Of a stretch of DNA of 64,000 bases, positions 1 to 9,034 are shown piece after piece. A model generated the notes under the pieces. That model worked only from the letters and a program-made list of their open reading frames with translations, had not been told where the DNA came from and did not search any database. The stretch comes from Nitrosotalea devaniterrae (GTDB lineage: Archaea > Thermoproteota > Nitrososphaeria > Nitrososphaerales > Nitrosopumilaceae). Each line of letters starts with the position of its first letter. The first letter of the stretch is position 1. The translations under genes and the position numbers were made by a program. The stretch spans positions 1,170,451 through 1,234,450 of the forward strand of contig LN890280.1 of the NCBI GenBank assembly GCA_900065925.1, in the 5' to 3' direction.

Positions 1-2084
1 CAATATCTGTAGGCACTAATCCTCACAGTGTTACAATAAATCCATCCACCCATGTCATCTATGTAACTAATTCAGGTTCAAACACAGTCTCTGTAATTAA
101 CGGCACAACCAACACTGTCACAACTACAGTATCGGTGGGACTTGTTCCTCGTGGTATTGCGTTCAACTCGTTTACCAACACTGTATACACAGTCAATTAT
201 AATTCCAATACCGTATCCGTAATTAACGCCACAACTTATGCCATCATAGGTTCAGCAATCACAGTTGGAACTAATCCTTATGCAGTTGCAGCCAATCCAT
301 CCACAAATACAATCTATGTAGCAAATGCCATTTCCAACACAATCTCTGTAATTAACGGCACAACGAATGTCATCACAAATACCACATCAGTAGGAACTAG
401 TCCTTATGGTGTTGCAGCCAATCCGTCAAATAGTGTAATCTACGTAGCCAATAAACTCTCAAATTCAGTCTCCGTAATCAATGGCATTGTAAACAACGTA
501 TCACATAATGGCATTACAGTAACTGGAACAGCATCTGACACAGGATCCGGGGTATCACACATATCATGGAAGGTGGACTCGGGTTCTGCATCAACTGCCA
601 CAGGTACAACATCATGGCACTTTACGACTTTGTCATTATCCACTGGATCACATACAGTGTTTATCAATGCAACAGACATTTCAGGAAATGTTGCAAAAAC
701 CTTTCAACGAGTTACAGTTAATCCCATTTCACTAACATTAACCGATGCAATTGCAATGACAGATCAACTGTCATACGTATTTACTTCCACTTCCACGGTA
801 GGTAATGGAGGAACTGCAAAAACTCCACTCCCTGGAGGAACAGCAGCATCAATTACACTTCCCTCCGGCCAGTCTGGAACTGTAACAATTCAAACAACTA
901 CTGCTCCAACAACGGGTTCCGGCGGATCAACACTGGGATTTGTAGGTACTGTAATAGATATAGTTCCACCAACCAATGCATGCGCTGTACTAGGTTGTGT
1001 GTTTTCATTTAATTTTACATCTGCTCAAGTAACAGCTGCCGGACTTACTGATCCATCACAGGTCAGGATATTACATGATCGTAACCACGATGGGGACTTT
1101 GATGATCCGGGAGAGACACTATCTACTACAATTACTACTGTATCACCAGGTCATTTTAATGCAACAGCCACTGACTTTTTTACTTCCAAATTTGCAATTG
1201 GAGGAGTAGTCACAGCACTTGCAGTGTTAGGTCATGGTGGAAGTTCTGGGTCCTCACAGGCATTTAATGCACAGGGATTTCTCAGCCTCAAATCTTTATC
1301 ACAGAGTGCAAAAGACGCCATACAAAATGAAGATCCCTACACACCAATCAAACCTTCAATTGACCCTACTGTGCCATATTACCCATTCTCACTTGGTGGC
1401 AATAATTACATAATAGCAAGATATGCAAATACAATTCAAACAGTTACAGAAAAAGTAGGCATGCCGGTTGACTTGCAGCTTGCATCTTCTGATAAAACCA
1501 TATCACATGTAGCCCTTTATACAAACATGGAAGGATTAAACAAGGAAATCGAAGACAGTGACACATACATCATATATGATAAGGGTAGTCCACTGCAGAT
1601 AATCGATCCACATGGATTTTTCTCAAATGTAAAAATCACAACAACAACCGATGGTGATATAGGAAAATTTGGTTTTAGCATAACCTTTGCAAACCCAATG
1701 CACACATCAAATATATTTATTCGAGAATGGAATGAGGAAAAATATTCTTCGGATACAAAAATAAAAGATGCAATCCAGATTGTAGAATCTCCACAGGATA
1801 CACAGACATTAAATGACATTATTCCGAACAATGCAATATCAGAAACTATTTCCCCAGTACAATCAACTGAAACGGATGATATTACAAACTACATCAAAGA
1901 GTGGGGAGGATATTCTTCAACTTCCATCTCGGATTCTCAACTACTAGGCCACATGAAGATTAAAGGTGACCACATACCATCATGGTTTATGCAAACCAGT
2001 AGAAATTTGGTAAATGGAGATACCAGTCAACAAGAGTTCAAACAAGCAGTTGAATACATGTCAGAGAAAGGATTAATCAAGTAA
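1..2084 (+). CDS. YVTN beta-propeller surface protein, 5' truncated by window edge
   Basis: The reading frame is open from base 3, so the N-terminus lies outside the window. The visible part begins with several 40-45 residue repeats carrying the YVAN/YVTN and SVING motifs, typical of extracellular YVTN beta-propeller blades. An Ig-like segment follows (around TGTASDTGSGVSHISWKVDS), then a Thr/Ser-rich middle region. The last 40 residues contain IPSWFMQTSRNLV and an amphipathic helix, matching a module that occurs twice in the truncated protein at the other end of this window. The protein is probably secreted and cell-surface, perhaps adhesive. The domain calls are firm; the role is inferred. 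Confidence 0.85.
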   Translation, partial: ISVGTNPHSVTINPSTHVIYVTNSGSNTVSVINGTTNTVTTTVSVGLVPRGIAFNSFTNTVYTVNYNSNTVSVINATTYAIIGSAITVGTNPYAVAANPSTNTIYVANAISNTISVINGTTNVITNTTSVGTSPYGVAANPSNSVIYVANKLSNSVSVINGIVNNVSHNGITVTGTASDTGSGVSHISWKVDSGSASTATGTTSWHFTTLSLSTGSHTVFINATDISGNVAKTFQRVTVNPISLTLTDAIAMTDQLSYVFTSTSTVGNGGTAKTPLPGGTAASITLPSGQSGTVTIQTTTAPTTGSGGSTLGFVGTVIDIVPPTNACAVLGCVFSFNFTSAQVTAAGLTDPSQVRILHDRNHDGDFDDPGETLSTTITTVSPGHFNATATDFFTSKFAIGGVVTALAVLGHGGSSGSSQAFNAQGFLSLKSLSQSAKDAIQNEDPYTPIKPSIDPTVPYYPFSLGGNNYIIARYANTIQTVTEKVGMPVDLQLASSDKTISHVALYTNMEGLNKEIEDSDTYIIYDKGSPLQIIDPHGFFSNVKITTTTDGDIGKFGFSITFANPMHTSNIFIREWNEEKYSSDTKIKDAIQIVESPQDTQTLNDIIPNNAISETISPVQSTETDDITNYIKEWGGYSSTSISDSQLLGHMKIKGDHIPSWFMQTSRNLVNGDTSQQEFKQAVEYMSEKGLIK

Positions 2085-2300
2085 AATGAATAAAGTGTAT
2101 TTCGTTCAGAGTTTTCATCTAGAATATATTGGGATTCATCATACAGCATGATAAAAATAAGAAACCCATTTAGTGAATCAAATATTGATTTTATTATGGT
2201 ATAAAATTTTTCAACAAAAGTGAAAAGATGAACTTAAAATTAGTTATATACTAGTTATGGAATGTTTGAATGTAATCATGAACTCAATCAAAATGAGTGA

Positions 2301-3506
2301 TTGAAAATGGCACTAAAGACTAGCCTCAATCTAATTCATGCCAATTTTTTCTTTGTAGATATTGTCGGGCTTTCAGATCCTACCATGTCTACAAAAACGC
2401 AGATAAAAAAAATTGAGACATTAAACAAGAGCATAGCAGATTGTGAAGCTTTCAAATCTACTCCAGAAGATACGATTTTGGTCTTACCAACTGGAGATGG
2501 GATGGCATTAGGATTTCTTCAGGGACCAGAGTTACCATTACAGCTTTCCATTCAGCTTCAACAAAAATTATTTGAATATAACAAGGCAAAAATTCCGTCA
2601 GAAATTGTACAGGTGAGAATCGGCTTGCATAGTGGAAATGTTTTTGTTGTAAACGACATCCAAGGCAACAAGAACATCTGGGGACCAGGATTAATTATCG
2701 CAAGACGAGTCATGGATTTTGGTGATGAACATCACATACTTCTTAGTAATACATTGGCAGAAAATCTTCATGAATTATCTGATGAATATCAACAGATGAT
2801 AAAGCCAGTACATGATTTCACACTAAAACATGGTAAGACCATGTTAGTGTATTCTGCATATGGGAAAGGTTTTGGAAATTCAGAGCATCCGTCAAAGGGA
2901 GCTGCCCAACGAAGCAAAATGGGAGAAGAAATCATCAAGAGAAACAAGACTACACTATACCCTTTTGTGGAAGTGGAGATTTCCATAAAGGATTCTGCAA
3001 AATCGCTTGTGCACTATAAAAGAACATACCAGATTAGAAATATCTCAGATGAGCCAATATACAATGTCCTGCACGGAATTGCAACAGATGTGGAAAAACA
3101 TTCCATAAACGATCTGAACGTGAAAGTTTACGATGAAAATAACAGGAATTTGACAATATCCAGCATCAATGTTGATGAACCTTTTCAAAAAGAATTCACA
3201 ACTTTGTTTAATCAGCCAATTTTAAAAAATGAGGATAGCAGATATTATATCATGGAATACGATGTGGAAGAACCTGATAGGTATTTTGAGAATGCTTTTT
3301 TGATCAATTGTAAAAAGATTGTAATAAAGATGGAATATCCGGCACATTCATTCTCAGAACCAATATTGTATGAAGTGAATCAAGAAACAGAAGAAAAGAA
3401 AAAATCGGAGATCAAACCAGCAATACGAGAAAATGGAGACACCAATGTAATACGCTGGGCCAAAGAGGATATTACGAAAGGTCAAACTTTCAGAGTTGAG
3501 TGGTAA
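2301..3506 (+). CDS. Class III adenylate/guanylate cyclase-like domain protein
   Basis: Residues ~12-190 look like a class III nucleotide cyclase homology domain: a first strand with VDIVGLS (metal Asp), then LPTGDGMALGF (second metal Asp in a GDG turn), VRIGLHSG and a late ARRVMDFG segment. The usual Asn in the V-N-x-A-x-R motif is not evident (GPGLIIARRV), although the Arg is kept, so it may be a divergent or inactive cyclase. Residues ~200-400 are a beta-rich domain I do not recognise. The start is TTG at 2301; ATG at 2307 is equally possible. Amt lies convergently just downstream. The domain call is moderately sure and the substrate is unknown. Confidence 0.7.
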   Translation: MKMALKTSLNLIHANFFFVDIVGLSDPTMSTKTQIKKIETLNKSIADCEAFKSTPEDTILVLPTGDGMALGFLQGPELPLQLSIQLQQKLFEYNKAKIPSEIVQVRIGLHSGNVFVVNDIQGNKNIWGPGLIIARRVMDFGDEHHILLSNTLAENLHELSDEYQQMIKPVHDFTLKHGKTMLVYSAYGKGFGNSEHPSKGAAQRSKMGEEIIKRNKTTLYPFVEVEISIKDSAKSLVHYKRTYQIRNISDEPIYNVLHGIATDVEKHSINDLNVKVYDENNRNLTISSINVDEPFQKEFTTLFNQPILKNEDSRYYIMEYDVEEPDRYFENAFLINCKKIVIKMEYPAHSFSEPILYEVNQETEEKKKSEIKPAIRENGDTNVIRWAKEDITKGQTFRVEW

Positions 3507-3550
3507 ATTCTTCACATATTAAAAATAAGTTTCTAGGTTTTCAAAAAAAA

Positions 3551-4807
3551 TCAAAGTTTGCCATATTCTTCTTCATCAGAATATGCTCTTTCTGCATGCT
3601 CTTCAATGTCTAGTCCTGCCTCTTCTACCTCTGGGCTTACACGTATTGGAACCAAAGCCTTGATTATCTTGAGAATAACCCATGTTCCTCCAAATCCCAT
3701 CAGTACTGCTATACCTACACCTATTGCCTGAGCTTCCAGTTGTCCTGGATTTCCAAACAACCACCCGTTGATTCCAAGGTGGTTTACTGCAGAGTTTGCA
3801 AAGACTCCTACAAGAAGTGAACCAATAATTCCTGAAACGCCGTGAACCGCACCAATGTCAAGTGCATCATCTATCTTTAATTTTTCTTTGAATATTGGCA
3901 CCATTAATGATGATGCAAAGCCTACAATAATTCCAATGACAACAGCAAACTCTACTCCAACATATCCTGAAGCTGGTGTGATACCTGCAAGACCTGCAAC
4001 CGCACCGTTGATTGCAGCAATCACACTAGACTTTCTAGTGCGTATCCAAAATATTACAACCCAGATAAGACATGATACTGCAGATGCCATTTGCGTGTTG
4101 ACAATGGTAATTCCAGAAAGCGAGCCTGCAGAATATGCACTTCCAGCATTAAAACCAAACCATCCAAGCCATAAAAGCGACGAGCCAAGAACCGCAAGCG
4201 GAATATTATGTGGAACCATTATTCCAGGACCAAACCCAAGTCTTCTTCCAAGAACTAGTGCAGCTGCAATTCCTCCAACTCCGGTAGTTGTGTGAATTAT
4301 CATACCACCTGCAAAGTCAACCACACCAAGCTTGTGCAACCACCCATCCCCCCAAATCCAGTGAACCAGAGGATAATAGATCAATGCGCTCCATGCTACA
4401 ATGAATAACACATATGCGCTAAACTTCATCCGCTCTGCCACTGCGCCAGTTAGTATCAACGGAGTAATCACTGCAAACATCATCTGGAACATTGCAAACG
4501 AGACACCTGGCACAGTAGGAGCATAGTGTAACCCTTCATTTTGTGAGACACCTTTTAGGAATCTCCAATCCATGTTTCCAGTTAGCCCTTCACCTGTGTC
4601 AGGTCCAAAAGTCAGGCTAAACCCAACTGTAAACCACATCACACTGAGCAATGCAAGACCAAAGAAGATCTGCATAAAGACAGAGACTGCATTTTTCTGC
4701 CTTAGAAGACCTGCTTCGAACATACCCAAAGCAGGTATCATGAGCAGCACCAAGCTAGATGCTATCATAAGCCAGGCGGTGTCGCCTGTATTTATCGGAA
4801 CGGGCAA
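3551..4807 (-). CDS. amt: Ammonium transporter Amt
   Basis: This is a 418-aa integral membrane protein of the Amt/Mep/Rh family, close to the usual ~400 aa length, with about eleven hydrophobic segments. The pore twin-histidine region appears as FAGGMIIHTTTGVGG and as DIGAVHGVSGIIG, and the N-terminal WLMIASSLVLLMIPALG helix is typical. It conducts NH3/NH4+ across the cytoplasmic membrane, which in an ammonia oxidiser serves both energy and nitrogen supply. The most plausible start is TTG at 4807, because an in-frame stop lies about five codons upstream. No glnK lies next to it. The cytosolic tail is acidic (EEAGLDIEEHAERAYSDEEE). Confidence 0.96.
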   Translation of the reverse strand: MPVPINTGDTAWLMIASSLVLLMIPALGMFEAGLLRQKNAVSVFMQIFFGLALLSVMWFTVGFSLTFGPDTGEGLTGNMDWRFLKGVSQNEGLHYAPTVPGVSFAMFQMMFAVITPLILTGAVAERMKFSAYVLFIVAWSALIYYPLVHWIWGDGWLHKLGVVDFAGGMIIHTTTGVGGIAAALVLGRRLGFGPGIMVPHNIPLAVLGSSLLWLGWFGFNAGSAYSAGSLSGITIVNTQMASAVSCLIWVVIFWIRTRKSSVIAAINGAVAGLAGITPASGYVGVEFAVVIGIIVGFASSLMVPIFKEKLKIDDALDIGAVHGVSGIIGSLLVGVFANSAVNHLGINGWLFGNPGQLEAQAIGVGIAVLMGFGGTWVILKIIKALVPIRVSPEVEEAGLDIEEHAERAYSDEEEYGKL

Positions 4808-4881
4808 GATGAAACTAGGTCATAATATTGTTCTATTAATCATTTTCCAAAATGCCAATTGTGTGTATGGATCAGAGTATA

Positions 4882-5289
4882 CTAGGAACGGGGAGCCATG
4901 TGAAATATTTTTTGAGGCTCAATCTTTAAGAGAATTCTTTTTTCTCCTGGCATTGCAAACGGATACTTGTCTACGCCCAGATATTTTTTTGCCATCTTGT
5001 CTATATGCTTATCAGCACCATCAGTTGTCTGTTCTATGACACTTCCCCGAATTGTAACCATGTTGTAAGGATTATTCCTGTCAACAATTGAAATTGCAAC
5101 CCTTGGATCTCGTGAAACATTTTTTTGTTTTACCCTACCCTCTGCAGTATTAACAAGAATAATTCCATCAACTAGATCAATCCAAACTGGAGTTATCTGC
5201 GGTGAATCATTTTTCATCAAGGTTGCAACAAATGCCAGGTTCTTGTCTTCAATTAATTTTGCAACTTCAGGAGATATTGTACCTGTCAT
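4882..5289 (-). CDS. PPOX-class F420/FMN-dependent oxidoreductase
   Basis: This 135-aa single-domain split-barrel flavoprotein belongs to the pyridoxamine 5'-phosphate oxidase-like superfamily. Visible signatures are the N-terminal FVATLMKNDSPQITPVW strand pair, VNTAEGRVKQKNVSRDPRVAI and the VTIRGSV strand, the usual pattern of PPOX-class F420-dependent enzymes. The substrate is unknown. Its start overlaps the end of the upstream nitroreductase gene by four bases, so the two are almost certainly co-transcribed and translationally coupled. Together they suggest a small redox or detoxification operon. Confidence 0.88.
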   Translation of the reverse strand: MTGTISPEVAKLIEDKNLAFVATLMKNDSPQITPVWIDLVDGIILVNTAEGRVKQKNVSRDPRVAISIVDRNNPYNMVTIRGSVIEQTTDGADKHIDKMAKKYLGVDKYPFAMPGEKRILLKIEPQKIFHMAPRS

Positions 5290-5894
5290 AGTGACTTGGC
5301 CTTGTTTCCAAATTTTCCATCCATTACAATTTCTGACAAGGGTTTTCTAGTGTTTGGAGTCTCTCGGGCTTGGAGTTCTGGCGATAGTTTGTCTTTTGGA
5401 CCGCGTTTGCCAATTGCAACCATTGCCAATACATCATAATCATCTGGTACCTCAAGAGTTGCTTTTGCTTTGGCATAGTCAAACCCGCCCATCGCGTGAG
5501 TAGTCAGTCCCTGTGATACTGCTTGGATTGCAAGGTTTTCCCATGCAGCACCAGTATCAAATTGGTGAGTCAAAGATGGCTGTCCGTTGTTTTCATAGTT
5601 TTTTCGTGATATGATAACTACCAGTGCAGAGGCGTTGGCACACCACTGCTTGTTAAAATCAACGAGAAAACTGAAAAAGTCATTCCAGTTTTTTGAGTCC
5701 CTCTTGGCATAGATAAATCTCCACGGTTGGCTGTTAGAAGACGATGGCGCCCACCTCGCAGATTCAAAAAGCGAGAACAAGTCCTTGTCGCTTATCTCAG
5801 ACGGCTCAAATGATCTTGGAGACCACCTGTTTACAATAATGGGGTTGATTTCAAATGTCGTACTTCGTGACTTTTGCACTTCAGGGTCTATCAT
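5286..5894 (-). CDS. Nitroreductase family protein
   Basis: This is a 202-aa FMN-dependent nitroreductase-fold enzyme. The N-terminal NRWSPRSFEPSEISDKDL and ARWAPSSSNSQPWRFIYA motifs form the FMN-phosphate site. GAAWENLAIQAVSQGLTTHAMGG and VAIGKRGPKDKLSPEL are the usual helix and C-terminal signatures. It would reduce nitro or quinone-like substrates with NAD(P)H; the physiological substrate is not visible. It is the first gene of a two-gene operon with the PPOX-class protein (4-bp overlap). Confidence 0.92.
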   Translation of the reverse strand: MIDPEVQKSRSTTFEINPIIVNRWSPRSFEPSEISDKDLFSLFESARWAPSSSNSQPWRFIYAKRDSKNWNDFFSFLVDFNKQWCANASALVVIISRKNYENNGQPSLTHQFDTGAAWENLAIQAVSQGLTTHAMGGFDYAKAKATLEVPDDYDVLAMVAIGKRGPKDKLSPELQARETPNTRKPLSEIVMDGKFGNKAKSL

Positions 5895-5981
5895 GAATAA
5901 TTTTCATACTTGATATTAGTTATTTAGCATTATTGATTTTTCAAATAACAAAATATCGAGTGAAAATTTCAGATTAGAGAA

Positions 5982-6611
5982 TTATCGTTTCATGGAATCT
6001 ATGCGAGAAAAAATTGGCCCCAGGTATTTACTAGAGGCAACAACTGCACATGCCACTGCAGTACCAAGAAGAATTCCGCCAACTACATCTAGCGGATAAT
6101 GAGCTCCAACATAGACTCGCGAATATGCAACAAGTGCCGCTTCAATTGCAAGAATTATTGAAGCAATGATTTGTTTGCCTCGATTAAATCTCAAAAGAAG
6201 AATTGTCGCGCCCGCTGAAACAATTACTGCATGACCAGATGGAAATGACGCATCAGTTTCAGGTGGTACCAACAGGTTGTCACTAGTAGGTCGTGGCCTA
6301 TCCACCTCAGATTTGAGTATGGTTCCAAGAGGAATCAAGATAAGAAAAGCAATAGTAAGAAGTACTGCAGCTTTTCGACCATCTTTTCTGCCAATGATAA
6401 AAAGCAGTGCAGTTATTCCAATCCACACTGCTTCCCTACCATATTTACTCATCTCTACCATTATTTTGCTAATGGTTTTTCCGCTAGGATTGTTTACTGA
6501 AACAAATGTAGAACGGTCCCACGCTGAGACTGGTACATTATTTTGAAGAACTAACAAAGCCAAGACTGCAAAGCCTGCAAACAAGATTGCAGATGCAATA
6601 ACATATTTCAT
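5982..6611 (-). CDS. PAP2-superfamily membrane phosphatase
   Basis: This 209-aa protein has about six hydrophobic segments and the three phosphatase motifs of the PAP2/acid phosphatase superfamily: KSEVDRPRP (motif 1), SFPSGHAV (motif 2) and SRVYVGAHYPLDVVGG (motif 3, with catalytic His and Asp). It probably dephosphorylates a lipid phosphate such as an isoprenyl pyrophosphate or phosphatidate analogue at the membrane. ATG start at 6611. The substrate is inferred from the family only. Confidence 0.93.
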   Translation of the reverse strand: MKYVIASAILFAGFAVLALLVLQNNVPVSAWDRSTFVSVNNPSGKTISKIMVEMSKYGREAVWIGITALLFIIGRKDGRKAAVLLTIAFLILIPLGTILKSEVDRPRPTSDNLLVPPETDASFPSGHAVIVSAGATILLLRFNRGKQIIASIILAIEAALVAYSRVYVGAHYPLDVVGGILLGTAVACAVVASSKYLGPIFSRIDSMKR

Positions 6612-6658
6612 CTAATCAAATGAAAAAACATGTTCATTATAAAATAAGCTTTACAGCA

Positions 6659-6802
6659 TCACTTGAGACAGTCATAATGCACTTGCTCTTCACTTTCTTT
6701 TCTACATTCTTTGCAGTAAAACTGGTATGGCTTGCCACAGATGAGACATTTCTTTAGTGTCTCAAGTTCATATCCACAGTGTCTGCAGGTGTCAGAGCGC
6801 AT
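6659..6802 (-). CDS. Zinc-ribbon mini-protein (47 aa)
   Basis: A complete short frame runs from ATG at 6802 to TGA at 6659-6661. The product contains CRHCGYELETLKKC, CLICG and YCKEC pairs, giving two CxxC knuckles plus extra Cys residues that could bind one or two zinc ions. This composition is very unlikely in random sequence. It lies upstream of the PAP2 gene on the same strand, about 50 bp away. It may be an RNA-, DNA- or protein-binding adaptor; the function is unknown. Confidence 0.75.
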   Translation of the reverse strand: MRSDTCRHCGYELETLKKCLICGKPYQFYCKECRKESEEQVHYDCLK

Positions 6803-6932
6803 TTCATGTCAGATATCACAACATCATATTTATCAATTATACAAAAAGTCCAAGGGGTAAAATGCAGTAGGACAAGCTAATTGCATATTCATCAAAATAA
6901 GAAACTTAGCTTAACAATAATAAAACAAGCTT

Positions 6933-7109
6933 ATGACATCTTATCAGTCTGGCATTGTAATTACCAGTATGACAGACAAACCAAAACCCACCGTGTGGGC
7001 AACAGAGGTACGCGCTCCTTTCAAAAAAGTAATAGCATACGATATCCTGTTTTTAGGATTAGGTGCAATCATTGGAGCCGGAATAATCACAGCAGTCCTA
7101 GTTCATTAG
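6933..7109 (+). CDS. Small single-span membrane protein (58 aa)
   Basis: The frame runs from ATG at 6933, or an in-frame ATG at 6969 giving 46 aa, to TAG at 7107-7109. The C-terminal ~25 residues form one hydrophobic helix (ILFLGLGAIIGAGIITAVLV) ending at a VH carboxyl terminus, preceded by a basic stretch (APFKKVIAYD). This is the layout of a tail-anchored membrane peptide. AT-rich promoter-like sequence lies about 25 nt before 6933. The function is unknown. Confidence 0.65.
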   Translation: MTSYQSGIVITSMTDKPKPTVWATEVRAPFKKVIAYDILFLGLGAIIGAGIITAVLVH

Positions 7110-7171
7110 GACTGTTCTTTTTTAATTTAGGAAAAATGGTATTGCAAATCATTCCAAGTCTTGTAAAAAAT

Positions 7172-8560
7172 TTATTCCACACGATGATATTGTATCAACT
7201 GATCATAGTATCGGATAGACTTTACATTTACAAATTCAAGCATTCCATATTTTGACAATTCTCTGCCAAATCCACTTTGCTTGACACCGCCAAATGGAAT
7301 TCTTGGGTCAGACACTAACACGTTATTTACTGCAACCATGCCAGAGTCAATCAACCTTGATAGTTTTTCTGCCTTGTCTAGATTCTGGGTCCATATACTT
7401 GCACCAAGACCATATTGAGATGAATTTGCAAGCCTGACTGCCTCATCCTCATCCTCTACGATAGTCACCGGTGCCACAGGACCAAACACTTCCTCATGGG
7501 CAAGCATCATGTCTGGCGTGACATTATCCACAACTGTAGGGGCATAAAAATATCCCTTGTCTCGTAGTCGCTTACCGCCGGTAAGAATTCTAGCGCCTTT
7601 TGCTACAGCATCTTGCACCATCTCTTCAATCCTATGAAGGCCATCTGCATTTACAAGTGGGCCAATATCGGTTACATCAGACATTGGGTCACCCACGTTT
7701 AGTTTTTCTACCTTTTGTACAAATTTTTCAATGAATTCTTTTGCCAAGTTTTTTACCACAAAAAATCTCTTTGATGCAATACAGCTCTGGCCACAATTGA
7801 TGAACCTTCCTTTTACAGCACCAGTTGATGCCTTTTCAACATCAGCGTCAGAGCACACAATGAATGGATCACTTCCACCAAGCTCCAAGACACATTTTTT
7901 GATTTGCGATGTTGCACGCTGGGCAACTTTTGCACCAACGATATTACTTCCAGTAAAGGTTACTGCGTTAATATCAGAATCAATTAATTTTTCAGCCATG
8001 CTCGAATTGCTGACAAGTGTTTGAAATACACCTTCAGGAAATCCAGTGTTCAAGAATAGTTTTTCCATTTCTATTCCACATTGCATCGTAACACTTGCAG
8101 GTTTTAGCACAATTGTATTTCCGGCCATAAGCGATGGGGCTGCAAACCTTAATGCCTGCCAGTATGGAAAGTTCCATGGCATAATACTTGCAATAACTCC
8201 AATTGGTTGAAATGCAACAAAACTTTTTCTTGCATCGGTATTAATGATTTCAGGATTTAGAAAAGTTTCACCATTGTCACCATAAAATTCCATTGCCCAT
8301 GCACATTTTTCCACCTCTGCCAATGATTCTTTTAGTGGCTTGCCCATCTCTTGTGTTGCAACTTTTGCCAATGATTCCTTGTTCTTTCGAAGATTTTCAG
8401 ACAAGAGGTGTAAAAATACGGCACGGTTTTTGGGTTCCAACTTCCACTTTGAAAAAGCCTCTCGTGATTTTGCTACTTTATTTGTAAGATCCGCCTCTGT
8501 GATGTTTTGATATTCAGCAATGACTTCTTCAGTGGCAGGATTGATTGTCTTAATAGACAT
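7172..8560 (-). CDS. NAD(P)-dependent aldehyde dehydrogenase, succinate-semialdehyde dehydrogenase-like
   Basis: This 462-aa ALDH-superfamily enzyme shows VLELGGSDPFIV with the general-base Glu, FINCGQSCIASKRFF with the catalytic Cys, FTGSNIVGAKVA for cofactor binding, and a C-terminal PFGGVKQSGFGRELS motif. Overall the sequence resembles short-chain succinate-semialdehyde dehydrogenases, which would link the 3-hydroxypropionate/4-hydroxybutyrate cycle to succinate, but substrate assignment from sequence alone is weak. I chose the ATG at 8560 rather than the TTG one codon earlier. The gene is divergent from the phasin/regulator gene at 8615 and shares its promoter region. Confidence 0.9.
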   Translation of the reverse strand: MSIKTINPATEEVIAEYQNITEADLTNKVAKSREAFSKWKLEPKNRAVFLHLLSENLRKNKESLAKVATQEMGKPLKESLAEVEKCAWAMEFYGDNGETFLNPEIINTDARKSFVAFQPIGVIASIMPWNFPYWQALRFAAPSLMAGNTIVLKPASVTMQCGIEMEKLFLNTGFPEGVFQTLVSNSSMAEKLIDSDINAVTFTGSNIVGAKVAQRATSQIKKCVLELGGSDPFIVCSDADVEKASTGAVKGRFINCGQSCIASKRFFVVKNLAKEFIEKFVQKVEKLNVGDPMSDVTDIGPLVNADGLHRIEEMVQDAVAKGARILTGGKRLRDKGYFYAPTVVDNVTPDMMLAHEEVFGPVAPVTIVEDEDEAVRLANSSQYGLGASIWTQNLDKAEKLSRLIDSGMVAVNNVLVSDPRIPFGGVKQSGFGRELSKYGMLEFVNVKSIRYYDQLIQYHRVE

Positions 8561-8584
8561 CAAATATCATGCCTATCAATACGG

Positions 8585-8591
8585 TTATATA
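8585..8591 (+). promoter_or_regulatory. TATA-like box of the phasin bicistron
   Basis: The TTATATA heptamer is centred 27 nt upstream of the ATG at 8615. That is the spacing of an archaeal TATA box to a transcription start at or near the start codon, so the first gene is probably leaderless. Confidence 0.6.
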
Positions 8592-8614
8592 CCTTTGGCT
8601 GGTTATCATTACCA

Positions 8615-9034
8615 ATGAATGGTAACTATGACCAACCTGACCCAACAGCCATCTTCAGAGAATGGATCCAGCGAAGCGGTAAAGCACAGATGGACTTTAT
8701 GAGAACATTTGGCGACATGATGAACCGTACAAACCAATCAAATCCACTTGATACATTAAAGGAAATGGCAGACAAGACCACAAAGACACAGACAGATCTA
8801 GTGCAGAATTTTGCAGAGAGTGGATCAAAGGCCATGTACAACTGGTTTAATCTTGCACAAAACTTGCCCCAATTTTCATCATGGGGTGCGTTCAAGACAT
8901 CAGTTGGAAGTAACGGCAGAATATCCATACCAGAAGCAGAAAGAGAAGCAATAGGAATCAAAGAAAATGATCTGGTCCAAGTGATCGTAGTTCCAATCCA
9001 TAAAAGTAATTCACGACAGGAGGTGAAAAAATGA
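8615..9034 (+). CDS. Phasin-like protein with C-terminal AbrB/SpoVT domain (PhaR-like)
   Basis: This is a 139-aa protein. Residues ~10-90 are helical and phasin-like (FREWIQRSGKAQMDFMRTFG, DMMNRTNQ). Residues ~98-130 form a swapped-hairpin AbrB/SpoVT-like domain (SVGSNGRISIPEAEREAIG, then IKENDLVQVIVVPI). In haloarchaea an AbrB-like protein, PhaR, is encoded next to the phasin PhaP and controls PHA granule formation; this gene and the next match that arrangement. The ATG at 8615 is favoured by the TATA spacing. The stop overlaps the start of the next gene by four bases. The link to PHA is strong from context; DNA binding is inferred. Confidence 0.8.
   Translation: MNGNYDQPDPTAIFREWIQRSGKAQMDFMRTFGDMMNRTNQSNPLDTLKEMADKTTKTQTDLVQNFAESGSKAMYNWFNLAQNLPQFSSWGAFKTSVGSNGRISIPEAEREAIGIKENDLVQVIVVPIHKSNSRQEVKK
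9019..9025 (+). promoter_or_regulatory. Strong Shine-Dalgarno for the phasin gene
   Basis: GGAGGTG lies five bases before the ATG at 9031, inside the end of the preceding gene. A strong ribosome binding site on the second, internal gene fits a leaderless first gene followed by SD-driven internal initiation. Confidence 0.7.

Noticed and set aside
4572-5039. 155-aa open frame on the plus strand
   Set aside because: It lies antisense to the Amt and PPOX genes, and its product lacks any protein-like pattern; the frames on the minus strand are clearly the real genes.
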